Shown here in pieces: positions 11,711-23,710 of a stretch of 64,000 nt of DNA. The position numbers and the translations under genes are program-made. The DNA lies in NCBI RefSeq assembly GCF_001039355.2, contig NW_019775325.1, positions 159,020 to 223,019 of the forward strand, in the 5' to 3' direction. Below the pieces are notes generated by a model that saw only the letters and a program-made list of their open reading frames with translations, was not told the DNA's origin and searched no databases. How positions within the stretch are numbered: the first letter of the stretch is position 1; the number at the start of each line of letters is the position of its first letter. The DNA is from Lingula anatina (taxonomy: Eukaryota > Brachiopoda > Lingulata > Lingulida > Lingulidae).

Positions 11711-13499
11711 CTTCTTGACTAATACACGTGGAACTAATCTGAGATTTGTGACTTAATTACGCGAAAGTCTGCCCCTTCCCCTGTTTGTTAAGGCTCCCAT
11801 AGATGGTTGTTCTGTGCTCTCATGGGTTGCTCCCTTCCAGATCTTAGCTGAAGGCTCCCAGAGAGAGACACAACACCGTCAATTAAACTAAATTTAAGTC
11901 CAGTAATAGATGGAAAACTTCATTCAAAGTTTTTCTGTCTTCCTAGGCTGGAACCTGCAAGCGTTTTCCTCGGAGTCTTTATCTTAGCGATAATGAAATC
12001 GTGAAAAATAAATAAATAAATTAATTAATAAAATTGATATCTTAATAAAATAAAACAAAAGCTTGACAAAGTTCAAGTTTGCAAAAGGCGTCTTCGATGT
12101 CCAACTTGCCCAATCATTTCCGGGCATTATCTGTATGGATTAAGATCTTAATCTTGATGCCCAGCCAGCATCGTTTTTTTTTCTTTTTTTAATATACAAG
12201 ATAGTTTATCCTTTGATTTCACGGTATATGGCGGGATAACATACAGATATAAAAACAAACGAGCCTTCATGTTTTTATGCCGGAAAGTCAATCTTGTTTG
12301 ATTTTATTTAAATAAATTTACCTAAATTTGAAAAAAAAAGTTTTCAGGTGTGAAAAGTTGTTCATGTTTATTTAATTAAGTACATTTTGATGCCGACATT
12401 TCCTAAGATTATTATCTAATTAGCAGTAAAAGAAATAGTGAAACTCATCTTCCAATTCATCAGAGACATGATCCGTTTTCCCTGGGTATATTTCGCCATC
12501 TGCCAGTGTTTAGGAGTAATTTCGTCTAATTGAATTTGGTATTACAAGTTCTAAATATTACTAATGCAATTACGTAATTAGCATTCAGGTAAGATTCAAT
12601 TTTAAAATGACTTTTATATGTAATTTATAATTCAACGCTTTCGGTGAATAATATGCATCACTTCTCCATAGTGAATCTTTTAGAATTTTGTTTAACCAGT
12701 GAACGTCAGTCACATTTTTCTATTCCCGTATGTAAGTACGTGAAATAAAATTCATTGAGTGTGTTTTTTATATAACTACCTCATGGTGCGTTTAATAAAG
12801 AGGAGATATGACGCTATTTGAATTTGTGGTCAATTTATTTTATAGGTCAATAAGTTTAGCTCCTATGAAATCATTCTAACTGGATTAAGCTCGGTTTCCT
12901 CAAATATACTATTTTTTCTGTATTTACCCAGTAGTTTAGAAAAGTAACTGGCCTGTAATTTTTGTGTCATATATACACGTATCTCCATCACTTTTATAAA
13001 TGGGCGTGATATTTTCTGTCAATCATTCACCTTTAAATGCCCAATTAAATTATCCAACATTATCATTAAATGTACAGACGATTTGAGATATTAATTTATT
13101 TTGAAAACATCAGCTCATAGTTATTTTTTAATGATTAAATAGCACGACTAATGAAAAAAAATTGGTATGACCACCCGTTATGTATGGTTATATTTTCTAG
13201 GTTTAGACGCCGTAGCAACTAGCTGCTGAACGGAGGGTAACATATATATTGACCCCCAATCAGCGTTTAAAATGGTCTTCAAACTGATATACCCCTGGCG
13301 TCAGTAGGAAAAAGGCTGTAGTTAACCCATTACTGGATAAGCTCCGAGGCAATTACAGGCTTCCAGTGGGTTATTAAAACCCTTTTTTCATAGAGCTTGT
13401 AGGAAAACGGCTTAAGTTAAACCGAATAATATTCTTCCAAGTTGTATCATTTGTTTGCTACTTCCTTTTTCACTTTTACAGTTACACATTGGTTATAGC

Positions 13500-13534
13500 A
13501 AGGAGTTATAACAGACCTTCTGTTATAACTCCTT
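13500..13534. repeat. 16-bp inverted repeat with 3-base loop
   Basis: AAGGAGTTATAACAGA, loop CCT, then the exact complement TCTGTTATAACTCCTT. GGTTATAG lies on both sides, suggesting a fold-back event. About 350 bases upstream of the NME6 start codon. Confidence 0.85.
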
Positions 13535-13888
13535 GGTTATAGAGCCTGTTCATGTAGTAACTCTGTATTGGCTTCTTATTCCCATTAGTATTGTGCATAA
13601 TCAGCGTCTGCAGTATACTTTAAAGGTAATGTTATAATATGATGGTTTGAGCCAGAATCAAACGTTTTTGTGGTTTTCGTCTACAGAACTTGAAATATGA
13701 AAGCCACTGTTAAAACGTGGAATGCGATAGTTGAGCATGCAAATGTTTCAGTTTGTCAATATTGCAAATACGATCTTCGGAAGTGGAGATCGGAAAGAAG
13801 GCGACATAACTCATGTACCGCACGTGAACTCGGTAGTTCTTTTCTTGGAAATGATAATACTTGTTGCATCATACTGTTCCAGTTGTAG

Positions 13889-16574
13889 ATGACTACCAAA
13901 ACGCGTCTTCAATTGACACTGGCCATAATCAAACCAGATGCGGTTGCACAGCCCCATGTCATTAAGGTAGGGGGATGTGGTTTCAAAACAATCTCCCGTC
14001 TCTCGGCTCTTTTGCAGTACTATTATACCCCCCTCCCCATAAATCTGATTTTGATTATTTTTTTACTAAATTAAGTTATATGGTAATTTGAGCAGTGCAT
14101 CTGCTTTACAAATACGTATAAGGAATCAATGAGGACCCCAAACTAATTTGTTAATTTTTTTATTCTGGCGAACATTCGGTTTAAACAATCTCACCAAAAC
14201 ACTTTTAAATTATCCTTTTCGTATATTTGTTTTTAGTACATCAAAAACCTAATCCTGTCAAACAACTTCCTCTTTGTGAGGTCTAATATGGTGAGGTGGA
14301 GAAGATCAGATGCAGAACAGTTCTACAAAGAGCATGAGGGTAGGAGTTTTGTGAGGGTAATACTAGAGCATACATGTATATAGTGATATTTGCATTTTAA
14401 GAGCTGAGTAATTTTTAATTTGATAGGCCAGGAAATGTATATCTTCTGTAACAAACCATGCAATAAACAATGCCATTATGAAAAGTATGGTTTAACTATG
14501 TATTAATATAGCTCACTTTTTTGATAATTTCAGGACGATTTTTTCATAATAGGCTTGTCACTTTTATGTCAAGGTAAGATTAATTATAATAATTGTGTAA
14601 TCTTGCCAAATATTGAATATTTTAAATACAAGTGCCATACATATTAATATGCATTTTGCTGTAGTCNATCAGTACACATATCCTAGCCAGGGAAGATGCA
14701 ATAAGCTGTTGGAGAAAGCTCATGGGACCCACAAAGGTCTTTAGGTCAGTATGTTTTTTTCATTACTTTTCCTCTGTTCTTTTGTTGATTGATTGGTTGA
14801 TTCATTCAGATATTCTAGGTCTGTGTTCTATACTTTTGATTCCCTAGGTGACATTGTTATCTATCAATTTTAAAAATAAAATTCATGAGGAAGAGAAATT
14901 GATTTTACATCTGTAAAAGGTAGAAAAATGTATCTTGAAAGATTGTAAATTAAAAGGAATTCTTACCCTAGTCAATGATTTCAGATTATGGAATTAAATA
15001 AGGTAAAAGTTTTATTTGTGCATTTTCAGGACTCAGTATGAGGACCCAGACAGCATCCGGGGCCAGTTTGGACTCTCTGACACCAGAAATTGTACACATG
15101 GCTCTGGTAAGAGATTGGCAAAGACTAAGTGAAACAAATGAGTGTATTTTGAGAGTGCATTTCTCTGCCTGGAGACATGGCTGTATTTGACGGATGTCTT
15201 CCCCACCCCCACCCCACCCAATATCTATTACACAGCGATCGTGGTTCGGTGTGATTCAGTTGTCAGTCGTGAACTACTTCCTGGTTTTCACAAGGTCCTT
15301 CAAGCACTCTAAAACATCGGTATAATTGCAGCACATACCATAAATCACCCAAAAATAATTAGATATGGGCATATCAGATTACTTACATGCAATTCCACAT
15401 GACAACGATTTAGAGCCTCGCGAGAATTCTTTTCCCTTGACACTCTTTGTCGCCCTGTCGGTCGATGCAGCACATATTTCTAAACAAATTGACTGCAAAT
15501 TGAGCACGATTTTGCACCCTCAGGTATCGTAACACGTCTTCATATCATGTACCTATTATTTCTACAAGTATTTTCTGCCCAAAAAATCGAAAGAAAAAAA
15601 GTTATCTCACTTTGTTGTTGGAAAAACTGCATTTTTCTATGAGCTCACATCTTCACTCCCGTTCACCTCCAGCTAAAAATGGCCACTCGGGTTCACGTCT
15701 TGCACCACTTGACATCACATGACATCACAATCCAGTCTCCTTCAGTACCCTCTATTGGGCTCTTTGCTATTCTCTGATATCAGGAGACTCTAAAATAGCA
15801 TATAAAATTAAAGTATCAGAGATAAAATAATTTTGTAACAGACTACTAGTCCACCCTGTGGTCAGAGAGTAGTAGCCCTATGCAGTGATGCCATGTTTGG
15901 TATAAGTATCATTGAATACTGCAGCTTTGTAATATAATATCATATCATAAATTGGTTTTCATCTCACCAGTACAAACAGAAGTCAATTTTAGATTGACTG
16001 TCACTTATGTCTGACTGGTGTGACAATTATGTGGAATTATTGATATGGTCAGTTACATGTTATTGAATGCATTTTTACATAGTTATAGATTTATTAATTG
16101 CAGATGTCACATTGAAGCAAAGTCATCAATTTATGCAGATTTAAACGAGTGATATGTTATTTTACTAGAATAAAGCTAATTGTTTATTAAAGAAAAGCAT
16201 GAATTATTAACATTGATTACAAAAAGATTGCTAAGCTTTCTTGGAAAATATCATGATTCTTATAATAAGGATAATTGTGTATTAAAGCACACCATAAATT
16301 ATTAGTATTGATTACACAAGGTTGTCAGGCCGTCCAGAAAATATCACAATACATGATTGTAATTCTGTGTCTCTGATGTGTTTCAGATTCTGAGGAGTCT
16401 GCTGCTAAAGAGATCCATTTCTTCTTCCCTGACTTTGACATTGAAAAATGGTACAGTGAAGAAGAATTATTATTTAGACAAAGGAAAGTGACATTTGATC
16501 CCAAACGGGACATTCATATTCTGGACAATACCAGTCCCACCAGGAAAGAGGAACCAAAAATAACTGCAAGCTGA
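13889..16574 (+). CDS. NME6: Nucleoside diphosphate kinase 6 (NME6)
   Basis: Group II NDP kinase, six coding exons: 13889-13966, 14237-14339, 14534-14573, 14665-14744, 15030-15106, 16387-16574 (TGA). Known NME6 proteins act in mitochondria, where NDP kinases transfer phosphate from ATP to NDPs through a phosphohistidine. Visible motifs are LAIIKPDAV near the N-terminus, NMVRWRRSDAEQFYKEHEGR, RLVTFMS, ILAREDAI, WRKLMGPTKVF, DPDSIRGQFG and the active-site block RNCTHGSDS holding the catalytic histidine, then the NME6-type extension EIHFFFPDFDIEKWY. Length is about 188 residues, as in vertebrate NME6. Exon 4 carries an N at 14667: three bases (TCN) stand where 1+3k are needed, and the usual Gly-Pro is missing, so a few bases have been lost in the assembly. 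The start codon directly follows an in-frame TAG. Possible poly(A) signals are at 16915 and 16936. Confidence 0.93.
14667..14667. other. Single N inside NME6 exon 4
   Basis: The N lies between the TAG acceptor and ATCAGTACACATATCC. Reading phase on both sides requires that more bases than one are missing. Confidence 0.85.
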
Positions 16575-17747
16575 CACAGTGATATGAAACTCTTTTAAAC
16601 TGTTTGATCAAATCTTAAGATTTTTTAACTGTTTAACATTGTATCATATGTTTTACCTTGAGTCACCTGTGCCTTGAAAAACTTAATTTCAATGAAGACG
16701 GAAGAGTGTGATTACCTAACCCTGTTAATATCATTGCCATGAATTGATTACTGTACCAGTATACCATATCAAATCCATGTTGTGCAACTTTTTTTACATG
16801 AAGAAGGCAACAGGTAAAATTTCTTTTTCTCTAAAACTTTTAAAATTCAAGATTATAAAGAAAATTTGATAAATTTTATTAATTTTATCCCTTATTTTAT
16901 AATTTATACTTTTAAATAAAATTGCAAAGATAAAAAATAAAACACATAAACAGTCATTACATGTAATGTTTGTAGCTCAGGTCCATGTGAGAACAACCAA
17001 GAGAATTTTTGATTTATCTCTTTTTGTCAAATTTTTATTTCTAAAGTTTTGCCAGTTTTTTATTTTATTTTATATTTTATGTATATTTCATTGGAGGAAG
17101 TTTGATCTTCTTTCATATGGAAAAATTTAAAAAGTCATTTCCAAGTCTCACAAATGCATGGTCTTTAAATTTATAAGTGCTAAATAAAAGTGAAACGTTT
17201 CTTAATTAACTTGTTAAGGTTCCCAGAACTGTATCTTCAAGTCCAAGTGCCTTTTTCCACAAAGGTCAGATGAGTCCACATTTCTGCTGTTATTGCAGTG
17301 TGATGGCAAATGTATAAGTGTGGTTCAAGTTACTGCTTCATGTCATGCTCTTGTCATCACATTGATACTGGCTTAATGCAACAGCAAAACATGTCTAAAA
17401 CTGCTCAAGATTATTATGCTCTAGAATGGGCCTTTTGTGTTCCTTTTTTGTCAGTAAAGTCTACAAATGGCAATCAAGACATAGAGACAGACAAAGACAT
17501 GCGAGTGTTGATGCCATCCTCCATCCCAGTGTACCACAAACTTTCATAGTCCCATTCACAACAAGAAAGAAGGCAACAAAGGATATCGGTTGTTCGAAAT
17601 TTGACCAAACAATTTTAATTAAAAGTTCACTTTTATTATATAACCTCACTATCCTAATCATTTTAACATTGTAACAAATTGTTGCCTGTATTTTTATGTC
17701 TGCACTATGATACAAATTATGCTCATTTATTTAGCTGAACAATTGTT
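16575..17747. other. NME6 3' flank
   Basis: AT-rich 3' untranslated or intergenic sequence with several AATAAA hexamers (16915, 16936, about 17183). The open frames here have no family features. Confidence 0.55.
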
Positions 17748-18125
17748 ACCTCCGCCAAGGAGGTTATGTTTTCACCCCTGTTTGTTTGTCATCAACATAA
17801 CTCAAAAAGTTATGGATGAATTTCGATGGAATTTTCAGGGTAGGTCAGAAATGGGCTAATTTAGAAGTGATTAGCTTTTGGTGGTGATCCGGATCAATAA
17901 TCAATCAATAATCAAAAATAAAAAACTAAGTTATGCACCGATTTTGATGATATTTTCAGGAACTGTCAGAAGTGGGCCAAGGAACAGATGATTAGTTTTT
18001 GGTGGTGATCCGGATCAATAATCAATCAATAATCAATAATCAAAAATAAAAAACTAAATCATTATAGAATGAAAATTTAGGGGTGAAACGGCATTGGGTG
18101 GAGACTTTGCTGCCTTGGCGGAGGT
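17748..18125. mobile_element. Non-autonomous inverted-repeat element with CCTCCGCCAAGG ends
   Basis: It opens with ACCTCCGCCAAGG and closes with the exact complement CCTTGGCGGAGGT, 378 bases apart. Inside, GGTGGTGATCCGGATCAATA and the flanking ATTTTCAGG-AGAAGTGGGC-type segment are present twice in tandem. Elements with this CCTCCGCCAAGGAGGTTATG start are, from general knowledge, common in invertebrate genomes. No protein is encoded. Confidence 0.75.
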
Positions 18126-20602
18126 CTGCGCTGTCGGAGAGCTTTTCTAGTTCTAATTGATAAACTAAAAAAATAAACGTATATTTGTTATTAAGCAATA
18201 TAGCAATTAAAGTAGGTCAAAGGTTACCTGAGGTCAAATGTGAGACATTTTCTGAAAAATGAACCAAAAATGGAAATGAAAAATAATGAAAAATATCGAT
18301 ATGGCAGATTTAGGAATGACACAAGTGCTGTAATGGGTGTTCAGTTCAATTTATGAATAAGGGGGGAGGGGGGAGAAAAATGCTCATCATTTGTAGGTTT
18401 ACTCATATGGTTTACTAGATATGTATTCAAATTGTGCCCAATTATTTTCCTGAAGGATTGCTCTCATTGGTCAATTATTTTTGCGACAATATTTTAATTC
18501 GAGGTCAATTATTTCAGTTTTGAAAGCAACAGCACATGCAAAAATTGTCGGAAGCATTACCTTTCCACAAGATATATTGATTTTATGTCGTGAATACAGA
18601 GGAGATGGTTACAGCCACGGTTTCAGTATTTATCGCCTTTCTCGCCAACAAGTCATCTTATGCTTTGACAGTTATACCTTGATTGACGCTTTCATTTGTG
18701 TGCCTCCAAATCAATATTGAGTGATTAACGCTTCCTGATATAATGCCACTTTTTATATCTCACAGGTTAATATTGGCACATTAGAGTATGTATCGCGTCC
18801 TTGGGTTTGTCACCCTGCTTCCTCTCGCAACAGTTGGATTATATTGAGTGCTATGAAATATTATATATCTTTAATTATATTCGCACCAATATTTATTCCA
18901 TTTTGATTTCTTACTGACTGTGTCCTTGTGATGAACTATACCTGCACTTTAAGCGTCGTTCAAGTTGATTTTTCGATTCATCAGCGTCTCAAAGTGACAA
19001 CTGAGGGCTAACATCTCCTCTTCAAACGACAGTTCATAAATCGACAGCTACTACAGTCTACAGGTGTATATTGGGTCCAAGTAGTAGACCATCTCAGTCT
19101 TAAAGCTGACGCCGTATTTGGACTTTAATTTTAATTTTGAAACGGAGGCCAGAAAAACTGTGTGAAGGAATTATAATGAGTTTATTTCCCAGTCCTCGTG
19201 TCTTATTTATTTAATGTCTATGTATTTTGTTTATACATATATGTAGAGAGCCTGTAAAACGTGTAGAGAGCCCGTAAAAATGCATCTGTTAACATTGAAG
19301 TGCTCAATAAAGTATTATTTTAAGTATTATAATTATTATTATATAATTCATGGACATACAATATCAGTATGCAGTCTAAATTGTGGTCGGTGATTGATAA
19401 GCTTATAGAAACTAAACACAGTGTTTTTTAACGTCTTGCATTCTGTGAAATCTTAGAAAAAGAAAAGAAAGAAATTAAGTCATCCATCTAAAACTATGAC
19501 TAAAGCAACCAAAACCTTCGTATATGCACTATTTACTTGATTTGGTGTTCAACTAACCTTTCAAAATTGACTGAAAGTCCATTACGGCTGACACGATCAA
19601 TATTTCTATATTAAAATATAATTCAACAACAATTATTCGATATTTGAATAAAATGAAAATGCGCAGGTAACGCACCATATGTCTTTGTCTCTGCCATCTA
19701 CTTGCGACAATATGATTAAACGTTGACTGACGTATCATTGAATTATAAGAAAATCAATAAGAAATTTATCATTTCAAGTAGATTTTCCTGCACAATGATT
19801 ATAAAATATAGACTCAGCATTCACAGGCGTATGAGACGTACCAATGCATACGTCTTTAATTTCATTTAGACACCTGCTTCTCAGACTGTTGCTTGGCAAC
19901 CAAGGCCGCAGAACCCGAAAAAATGCAAGAAAACCCGGTCTGAGAATATGGGTGTAATTTTCTATGGTTTACCAAGGAAGTTTTGTAGTATTTTAAGATG
20001 TTGTAAATCGCAATAATATACATCCAGAAAATTCATATCGTGATCCGTCAAACACCCAGGTTTGTGCAACATTATAAGATTGATTTGTCTTTTTCGTTCT
20101 TTGAAAAAGTTATTTTCTTTGCAATTGTTTTTTTTTCTCTCTCTCATCCGTATCATTAGTCTTCATATAAACTGCTTTAGACGTAAGGCCTGCTGTGATC
20201 TGTCACAGGTCTGTGCAACATTCTGAGATTAGTTTGTCTTTTTCGTTCTTTGAATTTGAAAAAAAAAATGTCTTTGCAATTATAGTTTTTTCTCCTTTAT
20301 CCGAACCATTTCTCTTCATATAATCTGCTTTAGTTAAAAGCCTTGCTGTCACATGATTCTTAACGTCCGCATACAATTTCTCTCCTTCTCTCTCTTTTCA
20401 AGAAAAGGTCAAGATATATTGAACATCTTTAAATTCGGTAGAGGTTGATTCTCGTAGCAAATCTACTTTAAACAAAGGCGTGGATTGAATTCCTTGCTTT
20501 TAAAAGGTGCAAACTCGCCGTCTGAAAATGTCTGTTACCCAGACTGAGAAGTAACGGTGCACACAGTATGAAGAGCATGTCAACCTAAGTCGGCATTTAT
20601 TG
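18126..20602. other. Intergenic region
   Basis: No recognised exon on either strand. Contains a G-rich stretch at about 18361-18375, a small tandem GTGTAGAGAGCC repeat at about 19240-19275, and the diverged duplication at 20036-20360. Confidence 0.55.
20036..20360. repeat. Diverged tandem duplication, about 160-bp unit
   Basis: Two consecutive segments (about 20036-20197 and 20198-20360) share the order TGATC-GTCA, GTGCAACATT, TTTGTCTTTTTCGTTCTTTG, CTTTGCAATT, TCTTCATATAA, CTGCTTTAG. They differ by many substitutions and small indels, so this is an old duplication. Confidence 0.7.
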
Positions 20603-20968
20603 CTAATAAATCAATCGATCCTTTAAACTGGATCTTTTTTCCATGTCGGGTTGTTTTTTCTTCTTCTCACACTCTTTATGCGTTTCGTTAATATCTCTGT
20701 GCGAATGTTTTATGATCCTGTTGTGATGAAGGCCTTGGTTTCTGCCGTCGCACGAAGATTCGGGATCAACAACAGAGGGAACCGCGGACTGAATGTATGT
20801 CGACGACGTCGTTTCCATTGAATCTGTGACGGAGTCATCCATGAGTGCAGAAGGGCATACGGTGCATTTGGGTGAAATCGCTTCATCGGTCCTCACGTCC
20901 AAGTGAGACATATTTTTATACACGTTCCTCTTTCCGTGGATTGTGTCTTTACTGGCGTTACAGCCCAT
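20603..20968 (-). CDS. Putative N-myristoylated small protein (MGCNASK start)
   Basis: Single-exon frame of 121 codons read from the second ATG (the first, at 20983, adds MKEQG). From that start the protein begins MGCNASKD, a good N-myristoylation signal with an adjacent cysteine for palmitoylation, as in small membrane-anchored adaptor proteins. The rest is low in hydrophobic residues, rich in Ser, Thr, Asp and His, with a lysine-rich stretch (CEKKKKQPD) and ends KDRLIY. No catalytic domain is seen. I do not recognise a family. It stands alone, about 2.7 kb from the FAM167-like gene and on the opposite strand. It could be the terminal exon of a longer gene or a chance frame; the MGC start is the main support. 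Confidence 0.45.
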   Translation of the reverse strand: MGCNASKDTIHGKRNVYKNMSHLDVRTDEAISPKCTVCPSALMDDSVTDSMETTSSTYIQSAVPSVVDPESSCDGRNQGLHHNRIIKHSHRDINETHKECEKKKKQPDMEKRSSLKDRLIY

Positions 20969-20983
20969 GCCTTGCTCTTTCAC

Positions 20984-23473
20984 TACTTGGTTACTGTAAG
21001 CCTACGAGACTGATATAGCTGCTTTTGAAGCCGTTGATTCCAATAACAAGCCGAAGACAATATTAAGAAGACAATGTAGCGTAATTATACGTGGTGTGTC
21101 ACGAAAATAGGAACGGCTTATTATGACACACGTATAAAACCCTCTCTCGCATTGACGAAGGTGCTAATTCAGAGAGAAGGATATTCTAAGAATTAAGATA
21201 AACATAGCCTGTTAGGCTTCAATCTTTCATTATTGTCTGCAATTTTACATTATTCGATATTAAAAAGCATCCGCTTTTTGAACCAATGAAAAACGCGCAG
21301 CATCAGCGTTCACAATGCGTGTGATCGGGTTTGTTGCTTGGCAACAGATTCTGAAGTAATGGTGCATTGCACTTCTGGCCTCTCTCTTGGCTTCAGTTAC
21401 CAGCAGCGATACTGTAGTATGCTCACTAGTGATCTATACAGTTCTAAGGCTTCTATAAATGTGATCCTCTTATGACAGTTCTAAAGAATCATTGTTTATT
21501 TGGATTCAACAAGTGGTTGACTTTACAAGGAGTTCATATTTGCTTCTTTTGGGAGTAGTTTTATTCACAAAATCAGAGTTAGACCTTAAAATAGGAAAAG
21601 ATTATTATTCCTGAAACTTTCAGCAATATTCCTTTTATCTTCAAGTATACACTATTCAAATCCGTTGAGAAAATTAATTTTTCGGGATCTAAATAGTGTG
21701 TCTTAACCAGATAAAACCCTGTTTTTTCTTCATTTGGCTTTCGTCGATCAAAGGTTTTCAAACATTCTTTGAATTTGACGTTGCGTGAAAATACAATTTT
21801 TGAACAAAAGATAATATATCATTACTTAAAAAGTACGAAACGTGCTATGGGACATCCACAAAAATACAGGATATATAAAAAAGGAAAGTAAAAAGGGGTA
21901 GATATAAGACAATTCTACTTCCTTGCACAGTCCTTTTCATATGTAAACTTACTACATTAACGAGGATCAATAAGCTTCTTCAGCTTCGCATTGTGACAGA
22001 AATCATCGCGAACGATATCTCTTGTGTGTACGTTGTTGTTGAAATATGTATATAATGCGCCTCCTTGATTTGGAAATTAAGAAGTTTGAGCCAATAGAAA
22101 CATATTGCTTACCACTAATTTGCATAATAAAAAGCCAAGGCCTTCCCTGTGAAACATGATTTCCTCGGAATCCACCCTGCTTCTACTGATGTTGTACACG
22201 TGGTTTCATTCACGGTAGTGCTCTGTAGAGAAAATGTGTTAGATGTGCTTACGCATTATTTTTTCGCTGACGGTTGTTCTAGAGGATTGTTACAGAGAGG
22301 TCACCTGGAATTAATCGATGTTTACTCGCCCACATTTTGCCTTTAAAGTTAAGGCGTCAAATTACAGAATCTTTGTTTATATCTGAGTCGTAGGTAGAAA
22401 TGAGATTTATTTACTTAATCACGATATACACCTGCTGTGGGGTGCTGTTATCCAAATATACCAAACAAAACGCGGGTCCAACGCGACACTTTGTGAGGGG
22501 GCTAAACCTTAAAGCCATAAAGTGAAATTTCATAATCTTTTGTTCCTTCAGAGTTGATCTAGGATATTATAAAGTTGCCATGGCAAGATGACAATCTAGC
22601 AAAGAACTGCTAACCGAATATATTAAGGTCATAAAGAACATAGCTTATTATTATTGAAAATTTTCTGATCGTTATTAAAGATTTTCGTGGAAACGGAATA
22701 AGCATTAATTTATATGAAATAAACTATTCACCTGTAAAGATATACAACAGGATTTTATTTTTAACATTTGAGTTTGTAATGCTCTGTAGAAACCCTTCAT
22801 ATCATGTTGCTTGACTTTTAAAGAGTCACATCTGCTTTAGAAGTTGAAAAAAGGAGCTCTTATTTCGCGACCTTGTGCATTATCTATTCTCAGTCTCTCT
22901 CTTCTATGGCCATTGTCAGACAAAAAACATCTGAACATGAAAGTAATTCATCATCATATTTCATAGCTATGAAGATGGAGACTGCTTGAGGCAACACGGT
23001 GTTTCCCGTTAACGAGCTGTCCATCACGTCGTATTATTGCAAGACACGTCTGTAGACAGTGCGTGTGATTCGCATAACAAATAGACTTTTAGTAACGCAG
23101 ATTTGCTTATGAGCTTAGTAGCATTTTTGATTCGCACTGACCTTTTACTACAGTTATAGCATTACATGCTTTCGCGGTCGGAGATTACTGTACTGTTTGT
23201 ATAGTCTGCCTTCGTGAAACGAAGACTTTTCCTTTACCAATTTTTTCAGAAAATAGTCACGAGAATTTCACACGACTATCGGGATGTTTGACAACATGGT
23301 ATTACATAGATGATTGAACTTAGTGTTGATAAAGAACACCATTATTATCTACGCATGATTTTGTTACATAGAAAAACGAAGGGTGGTTAAACATCACGTA
23401 TTTACCTACAGAGTCGCGAGGAACTTACGATGAAAAGTTATCATAACAAAATAACATGAACTTGGAGCGCAGG
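20984..23473. other. Intergenic region upstream of the FAM167-like gene
   Basis: No recognised coding sequence. AT-rich. The last part should contain the upstream regulatory DNA of the gene that starts at about 23505. Confidence 0.5.
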
Positions 23474-23482
23474 TATAAAAGG
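23474..23482 (+). promoter_or_regulatory. TATA box of the FAM167-like gene
   Basis: GCAGGTATAAAAGGCAGG is a consensus TATA box. Transcription would begin about 30 bases on (around 23505), giving a 5' leader of about 205 bases before the ATG at 23711. The only strong TATA in the 2.7 kb upstream region that I noticed. Confidence 0.7.
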
Positions 23483-23710
23483 CAGGCATGACCGCTGAAG
23501 GCCCCATTGAATAAGGAAGGAGGTATACGATATCAGGCTGACATTCACGCTCACTTTAGCCTCGTGTGTCCTGCGCAGCAGGTGGGTTGAGAAGAAAACT
23601 GACAAAAATAAAACGGTATTTTCTTTATCTTTGACAACGTTTTATGCTGGGGTCCGACATAGCACTGCGGGGTTTTATCGAGGACACGAGGAAAACAAAT
23701 CCAGCCGCCT

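Larger units (their letters stand above)
10331..13888. other. Intergenic region before NME6
   Basis: No recognised exon. AT-rich sequence with two strong hairpins (11685-11710 and 13500-13534) and T-rich tracts. An open frame at 13697-13888 ends with TAG immediately before the NME6 start codon, in the same frame; it may be 5' leader sequence rather than a gene. Confidence 0.6.
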
